DNA from: an uncultured Prevotella sp.
Lineage (GTDB): Bacteria > Bacteroidota > Bacteroidia > Bacteroidales > Bacteroidaceae
Assembly (NCBI GenBank): GCA_902477645.1
Contig: CABSIA010000152.1
Coordinates: forward strand, 1-6,853
Direction of reading: 5' to 3'
Length of the DNA stretch: 6,853 nucleotides
Position numbers and translations under genes: made by a program. Of the stretch, positions 6,085 through 6,853 are shown piece by piece. The stretch's first letter is position 1, and each line of letters opens with the position of its first letter. The notes below the pieces were generated by a model, which saw only the letters and a program-made list of their open reading frames with translations, had not been told where the DNA came from and made no database searches.

Positions 6085-6170
6085 TTTAGAGTTTAGAGTT
6101 TAATGCAAAAAGCCTTTCTGTTTAAAGACTAATTGCATTAAACTTTAAACTCTAAACTTTAAACTCTAAA
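6085..6170. repeat. Heptad tandem repeats arranged as a long imperfect inverted repeat
   Basis: The left arm is TTTAGAG (6085-6091), TTTAGAG (6092-6098), TTTAATG (6099-6105). The right arm has four and a half 7-bp units: AAACTTT (6140-6146), AAACTCT, AAACTTT, AAACTCT, then AAA to 6170. AGTTTAATGCAA (6097-6108) pairs perfectly with TTGCATTAAACT (6133-6144), and the outer heptads can pair in more than one register. The element fills most of the gap between ettA and the DUF4491 gene and ends 6 bases before the latter's ATG. It lacks a plus-strand T tract, so it is not a standard terminator for ettA. Confidence 0.85.
6107..6128 (-). terminator. Minus-facing terminator-like hairpin inside the ettA-DUF4491 repeat
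   Basis: On the minus strand AGTCTTT (6128-6122) can pair with AAAGGCT (6118-6112; one G-U pair) around a short loop, followed directly by TTTTT (6111-6107). This faces into the 3' end of ettA, opposite to the genes. The plus-strand copy has a C-A mismatch and no T run. It could block antisense transcription or be a chance product of the repeat; the evidence is structural only. Confidence 0.4.
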
Positions 6171-6176
6171 TGAGCC

Positions 6177-6482
6177 ATGGAACTGCACTTCAAAGGCGTA
6201 ATAATAGCCGTCACAACATTTTTGATAATCGGAGTATTTCACCCAATTGTTATCTGGGTGGAATATCATTTTGGCACACGTCCGTGGTGGCTGTTCCTCT
6301 TGTTGGGGCTGGCCTCCATTGTCTGTGCCTTCTTTGTCGCCGATGTTTTTTTCTCAGCTGTCTTGGGTGTACTCGGAGCAACATGCTTATGGACAATAGG
6401 TGAGATTTTCGAGCAGCGCAAGAGAGTAAAGAAAGGATGGTTTCCGATGAATCCAAAACGAAAACACGAATATGAAGACTGA
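6177..6482 (+). CDS. DUF4491 family small membrane protein
   Basis: The 101-residue protein matches what I know of the DUF4491 family: FLIIGVFHPIVIWVEYHFG (15-33), a middle hydrophobic stretch, then LGVLGATCLWTIGEIFEQ (63-80) and the basic tail RVKKGWFPMNPKRK (83-96). Three membrane helices are predicted at about 7-28, 37-57 and 58-75, with a positively charged C-terminus that the positive-inside rule would place in the cytoplasm. Its biochemical role is unknown. The gene sits between ettA and rlmH and overlaps the start of rlmH by 11 bases (ATGAAGACTGA), so translation is probably coupled to rlmH. The ATG at 6177 follows directly after the heptad repeat element, leaving almost no room for a ribosome-binding site other than the repeat itself. 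Confidence 0.9.
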   Translation: MELHFKGVIIAVTTFLIIGVFHPIVIWVEYHFGTRPWWLFLLLGLASIVCAFFVADVFFSAVLGVLGATCLWTIGEIFEQRKRVKKGWFPMNPKRKHEYED

Positions 6483-6853
6483 ACTCGTAGTTGTAGGCAA
6501 AACGACCGACAAGCATTTTGCCGCATCAATCAACGACTATATAGACCGCATAACGCACTATATGCCTTTTGGCGTAACGGTGATACCGGAACTGCGCAAC
6601 GCACGCAGCCTCAGCCACGACCAGCAGAAGGAAAAAGAAGGAGAGGCTATACTGAAACTTCTGCAGCCTTCTGACACTGTCGTGCTGCTCGACGAGCGTG
6701 GTACAGAATACCGCAGCATAGAGATGGCGGCATGGCTCGAGAAACGTCAGGCTACGGCACGTCGGCTTGTGTTCGTCATCGGAGGCCCATACGGATTCCC
6801 GCAAGCGGTTTACGACAGAGCCGACACCATGCAAAGTCTGTCCCGCATGACAT
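6472..6853 (+). CDS. rlmH: 23S rRNA (pseudouridine-1915-N3)-methyltransferase, N-terminal part (cut by window edge)
   Basis: RlmH uses S-adenosylmethionine to methylate pseudouridine 1915 in helix 69 of 23S rRNA, acting on assembled 70S ribosomes. The frame from ATG at 6472 gives 127 codons before the right edge; the family is usually about 155 residues, so roughly 30 residues are missing. SPOUT-fold features are visible: MKTELVVVGKT at the start, TVVLLDERG (69-77), and the SAM-binding FVIGGPYGF (101-109). The segment DTMQSLSRMT then leads into the knot, whose final His/Arg/Tyr-rich part lies outside. The start overlaps the DUF4491 stop by 11 bases. No reading frame longer than a shadow opposes it. 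The assignment is firm despite the truncation. Confidence 0.94.
   Translation, partial: MKTELVVVGKTTDKHFAASINDYIDRITHYMPFGVTVIPELRNARSLSHDQQKEKEGEAILKLLQPSDTVVLLDERGTEYRSIEMAAWLEKRQATARRLVFVIGGPYGFPQAVYDRADTMQSLSRMT

Noticed and set aside
6085..6170. CRISPR array or attachment site
   Set aside because: The repeat units are only 7 bp, contiguous and without spacers. They face each other, and no cas genes, integrase or tRNA lie nearby.
6526..6834. A 102-codon open frame on the minus strand opposite rlmH
   Set aside because: It is fully antisense to the conserved RlmH coding region and has no recognisable protein features.

Overview
The window looks like chromosomal DNA of a member of the Bacteroidota, most likely order Bacteroidales (Prevotella/Bacteroides-like). 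The reasons are promoter-like sites of the TTTG ... TAnnTTTG type rather than -35/-10 boxes, A-rich start contexts with almost no Shine-Dalgarno sequence, and proteins (LeuC, EttA, a DUF4491 protein, RlmH) whose sequence and order fit that group. It reads as core chromosome with one low-confidence gene remnant. I see no CRISPR array, tRNA, rRNA, insertion sequence or phage module.

Bases 1-1983 (minus strand) hold the start of a leucine operon: promoter, a short leader reading frame, a rho-independent terminator, leuA (2-isopropylmalate synthase), then leuC (3-isopropylmalate dehydratase large subunit, cut by the window edge). The leader frame has an Ile-Ile-Ile-Arg-Ile-Arg-Leu run. A segment just after it can pair 11 of 13 bases with the 5' arm of the terminator. 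This is the full set of parts for ribosome-mediated transcription attenuation by branched-chain amino acid supply, and it is the most interesting item here.

Bases 1984-2424 contain no convincing intact gene: an AT-rich spacer, a coding-like fragment of about 80 codons on the plus strand (possible remnant), and a terminator-like hairpin facing the genes to its right.

Bases 2425-4237 (minus strand) form a probable three-gene unit: a 125-residue conserved small protein, a short-chain dehydrogenase/reductase (SDR), and an unrecognised 201-residue protein whose start overlaps the SDR stop. A promoter lies upstream and a terminator downstream.

Bases 4267-6853 (plus strand) carry a translation-related group: ettA (ABC-F translation factor), a small three-helix membrane protein of the DUF4491 family, and rlmH (23S rRNA pseudouridine-1915 methyltransferase, cut by the right edge), the last two overlapping by 11 bases. 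Between ettA and the DUF4491 gene is an 86-base composite element of 7-bp tandem repeats facing each other as a long imperfect inverted repeat. The divergent promoter region at 4161-4372 serves both the SDR group and ettA.
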